Shown here piece by piece: positions 1-6,618 of a stretch of 7,373 nucleotides of DNA (positions are counted from its first letter, which is position 1; each line of letters opens with the position of its first letter). The DNA is taken from contig CANRIE010000120.1 in NCBI GenBank assembly GCA_947630585.1, positions 1 through 7,373 on the forward strand. Direction: 5' to 3'. Below the pieces are notes generated by a model. It saw only the letters and a list, made by a program, of their open reading frames with translations. It searched no databases and was not told the DNA's origin. Origin of the DNA: an uncultured Bacilli bacterium (GTDB lineage: Bacteria > Bacillota_I > Bacilli_A > RF39 > UBA660). The translations under genes were made by a program, and so were the position numbers.

Positions 1-28
1 AAAATCTCTATATTATTAGAGACATTTT
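1..28. other. Imperfect hairpin at the left window edge
   Basis: AAAATCTCTA (1-10) pairs with TAGAGACATTTT (17-28) across a TATTAT loop. The stem has ten base pairs with a two-base CA bulge at 23-24. The right arm is part of the first direct repeat, so the left arm is an inverted, slightly shortened copy of the repeat core. It could be a fold at an IS end or a weak terminator for a gene left of the window. Only four T residues follow the stem, so I do not call it a terminator. Confidence 0.5.
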
Positions 29-71
29 CACTTAAAATTTATTTTTTTATTAGAGACATTTTCATTTAAAA
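13..71. repeat. Two-copy direct repeat, 34-bp period
   Basis: Positions 13-37 and 47-71 carry the same 25-bp sequence with one mismatch (C31 against T65). The first 18 bases, TTATTAGAGACATTTTCA, are identical in both copies. The copies start 34 bp apart, about three helical turns, so a protein could bind both on one face of the DNA. A degraded CACATTTT near 74-81 may be a remnant of a further half-site. Two copies only, with a very AT-rich 9-bp gap, do not make a CRISPR array. Confidence 0.9.
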
Positions 72-104
72 ATCACATTTTTTTCAAAAATAATTTAGTT
101 TTAC

Positions 105-133
105 TTTACATTAGAAAAGAAATTTAGTACAAT
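105..133 (+). promoter_or_regulatory. Sigma-A-type promoter of the nusB operon
   Basis: A -35 box TTTACA (105-110) and a -10 box TACAAT (128-133) each differ from consensus by one base and are separated by the ideal 17 bp. Transcription should start near 140, only about 10 nt before the nusB ATG at 150. It is the only good promoter I see ahead of the six-gene unit running to 5017. Confidence 0.65.
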
Positions 134-139
134 ATGCTT

Positions 140-145
140 GGTGAT
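140..145 (+). promoter_or_regulatory. Ribosome binding site that fixes the nusB start
   Basis: GGTGAT matches the 3' part of the full Shine-Dalgarno sequence AGGAGGTGAT and lies 4 nt before ATG 150, the correct register. It overlaps the alternative GTG at 141 and follows the TTG at 138, so neither of those can use it. Choosing ATG 150 also gives the normal NusB N-terminus. Confidence 0.65.
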
Positions 146-149
146 TTAT

Positions 150-563
150 ATGAGAACTAGGTCTTTGGCTCGAGATATAAGCGTTAAAGTGTTATATCAA
201 GTTTATATTTTAAATAATACTAATGTTAAGTATGATGTTGAAACTTTAATTAAAGAACAAAGTGAAATTGAAGATGAGTTTGTTAATGAATTAGTGTTTG
301 GAGTTATTAAACATCAAGATGAGATAGTTAAAATTGCTAATAAGTATTTAAAAGATTGGACCATTGATAGATTAAGTAAAGTTGATAAAGCAATTCTTTC
401 AATTGGTATTTATGAACTTTTATATACTAAAACTCCTTCAATTGTTTGTATTAATGAAACGATTGAATTGGCTAAAAATTATAGTGATAATGAAGTCGTT
501 GGAATGATTAATGCTGTTATGGATGCAATTTATCATAATGAGGATTTAAATGGAAAAGAGTAA
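150..563 (+). CDS. nusB: Transcription antitermination factor NusB
   Basis: NusB binds boxA RNA together with ribosomal protein S10 (NusE) in the cytoplasm and keeps RNA polymerase processive, chiefly on rRNA operons. The 137-residue product has the usual family length and is all-helical in character. Visible family landmarks are the N-terminal R-S-L-A-R followed by V-L-Y-Q (residues 4-17), W70-T-I-D-R-L with V78-D-K-A-I-L, and the C-terminal signature I101-N-E-T-I-E-L-A-K-N with M119-I-N-A-V-M-D. The Arg-rich N-terminus is the RNA-binding part in characterised NusB proteins. ATG 150 is preferred to TTG 138 because of the SD at 140-145. It is the first gene of the operon and overlaps xseA by 14 nt, a common Firmicutes neighbourhood, although folD and ispA, often nearby, are absent here. 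Confidence 0.95.
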   Translation: MRTRSLARDISVKVLYQVYILNNTNVKYDVETLIKEQSEIEDEFVNELVFGVIKHQDEIVKIANKYLKDWTIDRLSKVDKAILSIGIYELLYTKTPSIVCINETIELAKNYSDNEVVGMINAVMDAIYHNEDLNGKE

Positions 564-1896
564 ATACATAAGTATAACGCAATTATCAAAATACTTAAAA
601 TATAAGTTTGATAATGATCCTAACTTAGGACTTGTGTATTTAAGAGGTGAGATATCAAACTTTAAAAATCATTCACGGGGACACTTCTATTTCACTTTAA
701 AAGATGAAAATTCAAGAATCAATGCTATTATGTTTCAAGGAAATGCCAGGAATGTTAAATTTAATGTTGCCGATGGGATGAAAGTGTTAGTTGCGGGACG
801 AGTAAGCGTTTATGAAGCAACTGGGAGTTATCAAATTTATGTTGATGAGATGTTAGAAGATGGAGTTGGAGCCTTATATTTAGAGTTTGAAAAATTAAAA
901 GAAAAACTCATGAAAGAAGGCTTATTTAAAGAAGAACATAAAAAGAAAATACCTAAAATTCCAAGACGAATTGGAATTATTACAGCCCCAACAGGAGCTG
1001 CAATCAGAGATATCTTATCAACTATTAAAAGACGCTGGCCATTATGTGAAACAATCCTTTTCCCATCTCTTGTTCAAGGTGAACTCGCAAAAGATGATAT
1101 CGTTAAAAATTTGAAACTTGCTGAAAACTACAACTTAGATGTTTTAATAGTCGGAAGAGGGGGAGGTTCAATTGAAGACTTGTGGCCTTTTAATGAAGAA
1201 GTAGTTGCAAGGGCGATTTACTCTTCAACTATTCCTATTATATCAGCAGTAGGGCACGAAATAGATTTTACAATCGCCGACTTTGTTGCTGATAAAAGAG
1301 CCCCAACTCCAACCGGTGCTGCCGAAATGGCTGTACCAAACCTAGTTGATGTTAAAAATTACTTAAATCAAGTTAATATAAGATTATATAAAACAATTAC
1401 TCATTTAATTAACTTATATAAATCAAGATTAGATAGTATTACTAGTAGTAATATTTTTAAAAATCCTAAACGAATATATGAAATCAAAGAACAAATGTTT
1501 GATATATTATATGAAAAACTTATAAATAGTATAAAAATATATCTTAATAATAAAGAAAATAATTTAAATATTATAAAAAATAGTATTATATTTAAAAATC
1601 CTAATCTTCTAATAAATAATTCTATTTATAAATATAATGATTTAGTTAGTAGAATTAGAATTAATATTAATAAATTAATTCAAGATAAAACGAATATTTA
1701 TTTAAATCTTTTAAATAAAGTTGAAGTTCTAAATCCAATTACAACTATAAAAAGAGGTTATAGTATTACAACTATTAATGATAGTATGGTAGATAGTATT
1801 AAAAAAGTTAAAAATGGTGATATTATTAAAACAAGAATAAAAGATGGGTATTTAGAAAGCGAGGTTACAAATTGTTATGAAGAAAATAATAATTAG
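550..1896 (+). CDS. xseA: Exonuclease VII large (catalytic) subunit
   Basis: XseA is the nuclease subunit of exonuclease VII, which degrades single-stranded DNA from both ends in the cytoplasm. The 448-residue length is normal. Residues 5-105 form the N-terminal OB-fold (L31-R-G-E-I-S-N-F, H45-F-Y-F-T-L-K-D, G83-R-V-S-V-Y). The catalytic domain follows from about 130: I141-G-I-I-T-A-P-T-G-A-A, D154, G202-R-G-G-G-S-I-E-D-L-W-P-F-N, A233-V-G-H-E-I-D and D248-K-R-A-P-T-P-T-G. D154, R203, H236 and D239 are likely catalytic by alignment with the E. coli enzyme. Residues 262-395 form the long helical, Asn/Ile/Lys-rich arm that recruits XseB. The C-terminus keeps the usual R402-G-Y-S segment. ATG 550 has GAGGA (540-544) five bases upstream and lies inside nusB, so translation is probably coupled. 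Confidence 0.97.
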   Translation: MEKSKYISITQLSKYLKYKFDNDPNLGLVYLRGEISNFKNHSRGHFYFTLKDENSRINAIMFQGNARNVKFNVADGMKVLVAGRVSVYEATGSYQIYVDEMLEDGVGALYLEFEKLKEKLMKEGLFKEEHKKKIPKIPRRIGIITAPTGAAIRDILSTIKRRWPLCETILFPSLVQGELAKDDIVKNLKLAENYNLDVLIVGRGGGSIEDLWPFNEEVVARAIYSSTIPIISAVGHEIDFTIADFVADKRAPTPTGAAEMAVPNLVDVKNYLNQVNIRLYKTITHLINLYKSRLDSITSSNIFKNPKRIYEIKEQMFDILYEKLINSIKIYLNNKENNLNIIKNSIIFKNPNLLINNSIYKYNDLVSRIRININKLIQDKTNIYLNLLNKVEVLNPITTIKRGYSITTINDSMVDSIKKVKNGDIIKTRIKDGYLESEVTNCYEENNN

Positions 1897-2794
1897 AGGC
1901 AGTGATTTAAATAATAAAAAGATAAGAGAGGATTTAGAGGAGTTTTTTAATATAGATATTCTTGGTATTTTAGATAGTATATTTAGTTTAGAAAAACGGG
2001 AATATTTAGATTATGAAGATATTAGAAATAAAGTATTATTGGGAAACCCTAAAGATTTAAGAAATCTAATGCGACCTAATTATCTTGAAAGAATTATAAT
2101 TGATGATGTTGAAATTAAAAGAGATGGGGAACCATTATATCTTGGGGTAATGGTTGAAGAGAACTTAGGAAAATATGATTATGAAAAAGATTATTCATTA
2201 TTTTTTGATATTCCAAATAAACTAATTGAAGTTCAAGCTTTCGATAAAACAAGATATATTTATAAGATTGTAGAAACTAATAAAAAAGCTAGAGCAATAT
2301 TAGTAAAAGAAATATTTGAAGATAAAAAGAGGGGTATTAAATTTATAAAAAATCATACTAAAAATGGTAAGGGTAGTTTAGAAGATATAGAAGATGGAAT
2401 AAAATATCATGAATTTAGATATCATTATAAAAATAATAAAATGGAATCTTTAATAACAATTAAAATTGAAAATAAAAAATCAATTAAAACTTATTTTGAA
2501 AAAGATTTTGCAAGTGGGGAAATTAATGTTAAAAATTTCTTAATTAAGGATATTTTAGATAGTTTTATGGTAAGTTTAAAAGAGCAAAATATTGAAAGTA
2601 GTTTAATGTTATATACCTTAATAAATGATATTTTAAAGAATATTCCAGATAAATTTAATTATGAATTTAAAATTACAACTAAGATTAAAGATTCTAATTT
2701 AGTTGAGGTTATTAATGTTAAAAATGGCGTTATTAATCTTGAAACTTTAGAAAGTGATAAGAAGTTATGTCAAAAGAAAAAAGTAAAAAATTAG
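1877..2794 (+). CDS. Unknown protein, first of two tandem paralogs between xseA and xseB
   Basis: I do not recognise this 305-residue protein. It is soluble-looking, with no signal peptide or membrane helix, and very rich in Lys, Ile, Asp and Glu. A predicted helical N-terminus carries I26-D-I-L-G-I-L-D and a K40-R-E-Y-L-D-Y stretch. It is followed by M65-R-P-N-Y-L, I74-I-D-D and alternating strand-like segments up to about residue 215. A C-terminal helical block has D225-I-L-D-S-F-M, N238-I-E-S-S-L and I256-P-D-K-F. All these motifs recur in the downstream paralog, so they define a family. The only cysteine is near the C-terminus (298), and no known catalytic motif is visible. ATG 1877 overlaps xseA by 20 nt, with GAGG at 1861-1864 as a rather distant SD. 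The location implies co-expression with exonuclease VII, but any functional link is inference. Confidence 0.85.
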   Translation: MKKIIIRGSDLNNKKIREDLEEFFNIDILGILDSIFSLEKREYLDYEDIRNKVLLGNPKDLRNLMRPNYLERIIIDDVEIKRDGEPLYLGVMVEENLGKYDYEKDYSLFFDIPNKLIEVQAFDKTRYIYKIVETNKKARAILVKEIFEDKKRGIKFIKNHTKNGKGSLEDIEDGIKYHEFRYHYKNNKMESLITIKIENKKSIKTYFEKDFASGEINVKNFLIKDILDSFMVSLKEQNIESSLMLYTLINDILKNIPDKFNYEFKITTKIKDSNLVEVINVKNGVINLETLESDKKLCQKKKVKN

Positions 2795-3794
2795 AAATTA
2801 TTTATGGAAATAGAGAGATAGATTATTATTTAAAAAAAGAATATTATGATTTATTTGGAATTGATATTATAAGTATATTAGATGATATATTTAGTCTGAT
2901 AAAAGAGAAGATTTAGATTATCAAGATATTAGATATCAAATTGAAATATTAAGTAACTTAGATATGCAAAAGGTAATGAGACCTAATTATTTACAAAGTG
3001 TTGTTATTGATGATTTTATGATTAAAAAGGGCAAATTAATATATATAGATGTTACAGTTAAAGAATCATTTAAAAATTCTAAATATATTTTATATTTTGA
3101 TTTAGATAATAATAAGGTTATCGTAGAAGAAAATAATAAAAATAGTGCTAATAATATATATGAATATAAAATAATAAATGAGAAAGTAACTAAACCACTT
3201 GGAGATTTCACAACGGGAAGTACAGCAAGATTATTCATGATAGAAATAGATAAAAATCAAAATTTATCTGTAATTAAAGGGCCTGATAAAGAATTTAAAA
3301 CATCAAGAACTATATTAAAAAAAGAAATATTTAAAAATAGTATTGATGATACTAAATTAATTAAATTTCATACTTATAAAGGGAAACGAGCTTTAATTAT
3401 AAAAGAAGATAATAAAGAATATAGTGTATTTAAATATTATTTTAGTAATAGTAGGATTAGTGCTTATATAACATTAAAGGTTGAAAATAAAGAATCAATT
3501 AGAAGTTATGCCTATGAGGATTTTGAAAAGAAAGAGACTTATTATAAGAAATATTTAGTTCAAGATATAGTTGATTCTTATATGAGAGAACTTGTAAATT
3601 ATGAGATTGAAAGTAGTTTAAGTTTGTATGATAAAATTAAAAGTAGTTTTAGGAGCATTCCTGATGAATTTAAATATGAATTAGAAATTAAAATGGAAAA
3701 TGAAGAAATAATTAGAGATAACAATGGAGTTATTAATATTAAGGCGAAAGAAAGGAATAAAGAATTGATATGGAAAAGGAAAATCAAGAATTAA
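2767..3794 (+). pseudogene. Frameshifted second paralog of the unknown xseA-xseB family
   Basis: ATG 2767 opens a frame that stops at TAG 2914-2916 after 49 codons. The rest of the gene continues one frame back, open from 2895 to 3794, with a first ATG at 2964. Adding one base in 2896-2904 rebuilds a 342-residue protein matching the upstream gene: 20 of 27 residues across the repaired region (F-G-I-D-I against F-N-I-D-I, then I-F-S-L, K-R-E, L-D-Y, D-I-R) and 22 of 46 in the C-terminal block by hand count. It also has a segment of about 40 residues (near protein 147-190) absent upstream. The start overlaps the first paralog by 28 nt and the end overlaps xseB by 25 nt. There is no other stop in the remaining frame, so the lesion is recent, an assembly error, or tolerated. 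The 2964 ATG has no good SD, so independent expression of the C-terminal part is doubtful. Function unknown. Confidence 0.8.
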
Positions 3795-4000
3795 GTTTTG
3801 AAGAAAATATAAAAAAATTAGAAAGTATTGTTAAAGAACTAGAAACAGGAGATGTTGAACTTGATAAAGCAATGGAGAAATTTATGGAGGCTTCTAATAT
3901 TGCTAAAATATGTGATACTAAGTTAAAAAATGCAACCGAACAAGTAAATAAGATTGTTGCAAATGATGGTTCTTTAAAAGATTTTGAAGTTACTGAATAG
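3770..4000 (+). CDS. xseB: Exonuclease VII small subunit
   Basis: XseB binds the helical arm of XseA in several copies and is needed for exonuclease VII assembly and activity. The 76-residue length is typical. The family signature is complete: S9-F-E-E-N-I-K-K-L-E, V21-K-E-L-E-T-G-D, L31-D-K-A-M-E-K-F and C48-D-T-K-L-K-N-A. Together these form two helices of a coiled hairpin. The start lies inside the end of the broken paralog. AAAGGAA (3751-3757) is the best SD, at a long distance of about 12 nt, so initiation may lean on translational coupling. xseB usually follows xseA directly; here about 1.9 kb of unknown genes separate them. Confidence 0.95.
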   Translation: MEKENQELSFEENIKKLESIVKELETGDVELDKAMEKFMEASNIAKICDTKLKNATEQVNKIVANDGSLKDFEVTE

Positions 4001-4021
4001 TAATTATAAGGGGGGATATTT

Positions 4022-5017
4022 ATGAGTCGGAAAAGTAATAAAAAGAAAAGTAATAATAATCAAAAGAAAGTTGTTAAAAAAGAAACTAAAGATGAAATTA
4101 AAAAAGTATATGAAATAAAGAAAATAGATGGAAAAGACGTTCCTAAAACAATTGAATTCCAAGAATTTGATAATTTAAAAGATAGTAAGATTAAAGAAAA
4201 TGATAATAAGATAAAAGATACAAAAGAAGAAAAAAATAAAGAAAAAGAAATTATTAAGGAAAGTGTTAAAGAAGAAATAAAAGAAGAAGAGAAAGATATA
4301 AAGGAAGAGAAAAAGAATAAAGAAACTAATCTTAATGATCAAATTCAAAGTTTTATTAGTATTTTATTTACTGTAATTATCTTTTTAGCTTTAATATTAT
4401 TAATTATAGTTTTATATAATAATTATTTAAAGAAAGAAGAAATTGATTATGATAAAGTATGTGCAGATTATATTGAAAAAGATTATGGAATAACTCGTGA
4501 TATGATTGAAAACTTTGTTAAGAATGGACGAGCTATCATCTATAATTATGATAACTTTGAAAAAAGTAAATTAACAAATGAAGATTTAATTAAGTTTGCA
4601 AGTTACTTTATTTGGAGTAGTGATTTAGAGTATCAAAAATGTGAGGAAGATGATGAACGTTGTTTAGTTAGCAAAATGAGTATGAGTTTTGATGAGTTAA
4701 AGAAACAATTTAAAAATTATTTAGATATTAATGATTTAAAGATTAATTATCAAACGGAATATAATGATGAAGATAAATTAAGATTATATCAAGATGGGGA
4801 TATTGTTACTTTAACTTTCAGTGAGTTTGAATATCAATCTTTAAGGCATAATATAGTTGCAACTAATGTTAAAGAAGATAAAGTAATCGTAACATTTGCT
4901 TTAGAAGAATTAATACCTGATACAAATATTTATAAATATGTTGGGTATAAGACAGTTGAACTTAAATATCATGATAAGAATTTTGCAATTGAAAGTATTA
5001 AGACAAGTTTAAAATAA
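4022..5017 (+). CDS. Single-pass membrane protein with charged cytoplasmic tail, unknown function
   Basis: I do not recognise this 331-residue protein. Residues 1-109 are hydrophilic and probably disordered, with a basic N-terminus (R3-K-S-N-K-K-K) and a Lys/Glu-rich run from about 53 to 102. One transmembrane helix spans about 110-132 (F-I-S-I-L-F-T-V-I-I-F-L onward). Residues 133-331 form a mixed alpha/beta domain that should lie outside the cell if the tail is cytoplasmic. This domain holds the protein's only three cysteines, C147, C207 and C214; the last two could form a disulfide. There is no signal-peptidase site or lipobox. A strong SD, AAGGGGGGA (4008-4016), precedes ATG 4022, and the gene follows xseB after 21 nt. 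It is the last gene of the operon: its final codons form part of the terminator. Confidence 0.85.
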   Translation: MSRKSNKKKSNNNQKKVVKKETKDEIKKVYEIKKIDGKDVPKTIEFQEFDNLKDSKIKENDNKIKDTKEEKNKEKEIIKESVKEEIKEEEKDIKEEKKNKETNLNDQIQSFISILFTVIIFLALILLIIVLYNNYLKKEEIDYDKVCADYIEKDYGITRDMIENFVKNGRAIIYNYDNFEKSKLTNEDLIKFASYFIWSSDLEYQKCEEDDERCLVSKMSMSFDELKKQFKNYLDINDLKINYQTEYNDEDKLRLYQDGDIVTLTFSEFEYQSLRHNIVATNVKEDKVIVTFALEELIPDTNIYKYVGYKTVELKYHDKNFAIESIKTSLK

Positions 5018-5030
5018 CTTGTTTTTTTTT
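5000..5030 (+). terminator. Intrinsic terminator of the nusB operon
   Basis: ACAAGTT (5003-5009) pairs perfectly with AACTTGT (5016-5022) around a six-base loop, TAAAAT. Three weaker outer pairs extend the stem to 5000 and 5025, and the T-tract runs from 5022 to 5030. The TAA stop codon (5015-5017) sits in the loop and 3' arm, so the last sense codons double as the 5' arm. Confidence 0.8.
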
Positions 5031-5031
5031 A

Positions 5032-5050
5032 AAATTTGCTTGCCAAATTT
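5032..5050. promoter_or_regulatory. Perfect 7-bp dyad over the guaB -35 box, possible operator
   Basis: AAATTTG (5032-5038) is the exact inverted complement of CAAATTT (5044-5050), with the centre at 5041. The right arm and centre cover the -35 box at 5040-5045, where a bound repressor would block RNA polymerase. It does not resemble the PurR PurBox as I remember it. In DNA this AT-rich a chance dyad is possible. Confidence 0.35.
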
Positions 5051-5068
5051 AATTAAAAACTATATAAT
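5040..5068 (+). promoter_or_regulatory. Promoter of guaB
   Basis: A -35 box TTGCCA (5040-5045, one mismatch) and a perfect -10 box TATAAT (5063-5068) are spaced by 17 bp. The predicted start near 5075 leaves a leader of about 18 nt, with AAGGAGG at 5081-5087. That is too short for a purine riboswitch. Confidence 0.8.
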
Positions 5069-5092
5069 ATCAATTAATAAAAGGAGGATAAA

Positions 5093-6589
5093 ATGTGTAA
5101 AGTATTACCAGATATTTCAAGAACTTTTAGTGAGTTTTTGTTATTACCTAATTTAACAACGAAGGAATGTATTCCGGAAAATGTGAGTTTAAAAACACCA
5201 CTTGTAAAATTTAAGAAAGGAGAAGAAAGTGATATCTATCTTAATGTTCCAATGGTATCTGCCATAATGCAGTCTGTATCAGGAGTTGAGATGGGAATAT
5301 CACTAGCCCGAGAAGGTGGGCTTGCATTTATCTATGGGTCTCAAAGTATTGAAGATGAAGCGAAAATGGTTGCAAGTGTTAAAAAACATAAAGCGGGATT
5401 TGTTGTAAGTGACTCTAATGTGACTCCCAATGCAACTTTAAGAGAAGTAGTTGAACTTGTTAAAACAACAGGTCATTCAACCGTCATGATAACGTCAGAT
5501 GGAAGTGCTAACGGGGAATTTTTAGGACTTGTAACAGATAAAGATTATAGATTATCTAGGGATAATTTAGACTTAGAGATTTCAAAATTCATGACTAAAC
5601 GAGAAGATTTAGTATATGAAATGGAAGGAATTTCTTTAAAAGATGCTAATGATAAGATATGGGAGAAGAAGATTAGTTGTCTACCTATACTAGATAAAAA
5701 ATTAAATTTAAAATATTTAGTTTTTAGAAAAGATTATGATGATAGAAAGAATAATGCTAATTCAGTTTTAGATGATGAAAAAAGATATATTGTTGGAGCA
5801 GGTATTAATACAAGGGATTATAAAGAGAGAATCCCAGCTTTAGTTAAGGCTGGATGTGACGTATTATGTATCGATTCATCAGATGGATTTTCTGTTTGGC
5901 AAAAAGAAACCATAGAATTTGTTAGAAAAAAATATGGTGATAAAGTTAAAATTGGAGCTGGAAATGTTGTTGATAAAGAAGGATTTCGTTATTTAGCCGA
6001 GGCTGGTGCTGATTTCATTAAAGTTGGAGTAGGTGGAGGCTCAATTTGCATAACAAGAGAAACGAAAGGAATTGGTAGAGGTCAAGCCAGTGCTTTAATG
6101 GAAGTGTGTGCAGAACGAGATAAATACTTTGAAGAAACTAATACTTATATTCCGATTTGCTCAGATGGTGGGATTGTTCATGATTACCATATTACGCTTG
6201 CTCTTGCAATGGGGGCTGATTTCGTAATGATGGGTAGATACTTCGCAAGATTTGATGAAAGTCCAACGAAAATTGTTAAAAAGAATGGAGCTTTTTATAA
6301 AGAGTATTGGGGAGAAGGATCTAATCGGGCTCGAAATTGGCAAAGATATGATTTAGGTGGCAATAAAACCAGATTAACATTTGAAGAAGGAGTTGACTCT
6401 TATATTCCTTATGCCGGAACTTTGAAAGAAAATTTAAATGTTACATTAGAAAAAATCAAATCAACAATGTGTAATTGTGGATCTATTAGTATTCCTGAAC
6501 TTCATCAAAAAGCGCGTCTTACAATGGTATCAAGCGTAAGTATTCGGGAAGGTGGAGCTCATGATGTTGTTATGAAAAATATGGAATAA
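5093..6589 (+). CDS. guaB: IMP dehydrogenase, Tritrichomonas-type
   Basis: IMP dehydrogenase oxidises IMP to XMP with NAD+, the committed step of guanine nucleotide synthesis in the cytoplasm. The 498-residue product has a split TIM barrel (about 1-104 and 225-498) with a CBS pair inserted at about 105-222. Catalytic features are D261-S-S-D-G, the cation and nucleophile loop G314-G-G-S-I-C319-I-T-R, D358-G-G, G381-R-Y-F, the mobile flap with R418-Y419, and E431-E-G-V-D. The C-terminus ends in the E-G-G-A-H-D stretch (486-491). The R-Y dyad and flap separate it from GMP reductase. It lacks the G-P-G-S-I-C-T-T form of the loop seen in E. coli and B. subtilis and instead resembles the T. foetus enzyme over its whole length. 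The start is supported by AAGGAGG (5081-5087) five bases upstream of ATG. The gene is monocistronic, with no guaA beside it. Confidence 0.97.
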   Translation: MCKVLPDISRTFSEFLLLPNLTTKECIPENVSLKTPLVKFKKGEESDIYLNVPMVSAIMQSVSGVEMGISLAREGGLAFIYGSQSIEDEAKMVASVKKHKAGFVVSDSNVTPNATLREVVELVKTTGHSTVMITSDGSANGEFLGLVTDKDYRLSRDNLDLEISKFMTKREDLVYEMEGISLKDANDKIWEKKISCLPILDKKLNLKYLVFRKDYDDRKNNANSVLDDEKRYIVGAGINTRDYKERIPALVKAGCDVLCIDSSDGFSVWQKETIEFVRKKYGDKVKIGAGNVVDKEGFRYLAEAGADFIKVGVGGGSICITRETKGIGRGQASALMEVCAERDKYFEETNTYIPICSDGGIVHDYHITLALAMGADFVMMGRYFARFDESPTKIVKKNGAFYKEYWGEGSNRARNWQRYDLGGNKTRLTFEEGVDSYIPYAGTLKENLNVTLEKIKSTMCNCGSISIPELHQKARLTMVSSVSIREGGAHDVVMKNME

Positions 6590-6618
6590 GTCAAGAAATG
6601 TCAAGTTTCTTGATTTTT
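6588..6618 (+). terminator. Intrinsic terminator of guaB
   Basis: TCAAGAAA (6591-6598) pairs perfectly with TTTCTTGA (6606-6613) around a seven-base loop, TGTCAAG. A G-T pair and two A-T pairs extend the stem to 6588-6616, and T residues run 6614-6618. The stem starts inside the guaB stop codon (6587-6589). The T-tract is short, so some read-through into the next gene is possible. Confidence 0.75.

Larger units (their letters stand above)
1..77. mobile_element. Probable outer end of an insertion sequence (partial)
   Basis: Read on the minus strand from 77, the segment begins TGTGATTTTTAAATG and then contains two spaced copies of GAAAATGTCTCTAATA. A TGT terminus followed by repeated internal binding sites is the layout of IS ends that carry several transposase-binding repeats, as in the IS21 family. 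No transposase gene lies in the window, and the element would extend leftwards beyond position 1. The assignment is inference from end structure and remembered resemblance. The repeats could instead be operator sites for an upstream gene. The proposed boundary leaves the nusB promoter (105-133) intact. Confidence 0.4.

Noticed and set aside
13..71. CRISPR array
   Set aside because: There are only two repeat copies with a 9-bp gap, far shorter than any spacer, and no cas gene is present.
138..149. TTG 138 or GTG 141 as the nusB start
   Set aside because: The GGTGAT site at 140-145 overlaps these codons and is correctly placed for ATG 150, which also gives the standard NusB N-terminus. The predicted transcript starts near 140.
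2896..2904. Programmed frameshifting in the second paralog
   Set aside because: There is no X-XXY-YYZ slippery heptamer and no upstream SD-like stimulator, and a run of four A residues is too short for efficient transcriptional slippage. No clear downstream hairpin was seen. A plain mutation or a sequence error is simpler.
2987..3238. Minus-strand open frame of 83 codons
   Set aside because: It is antisense to the second paralog, with a low-complexity hydrophobic translation caused by reading AT-rich Lys/Asn codons backwards. It has no promoter or SD of note.
3599..3787. Minus-strand open frame of 62 codons
   Set aside because: It is antisense to the conserved C-terminal block of the second paralog. 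Its Leu/Ile/Ser-rich translation is typical of a shadow frame.
5018..5092. Purine riboswitch or T-box upstream of guaB
   Set aside because: The space holds the previous operon's terminator T-tract, the promoter and an 18-nt leader. There is no room for an aptamer and no conserved core motif.
6161..6343. Minus-strand open frame of 60 codons
   Set aside because: It is antisense to the highly conserved guaB catalytic region and has no independent support.
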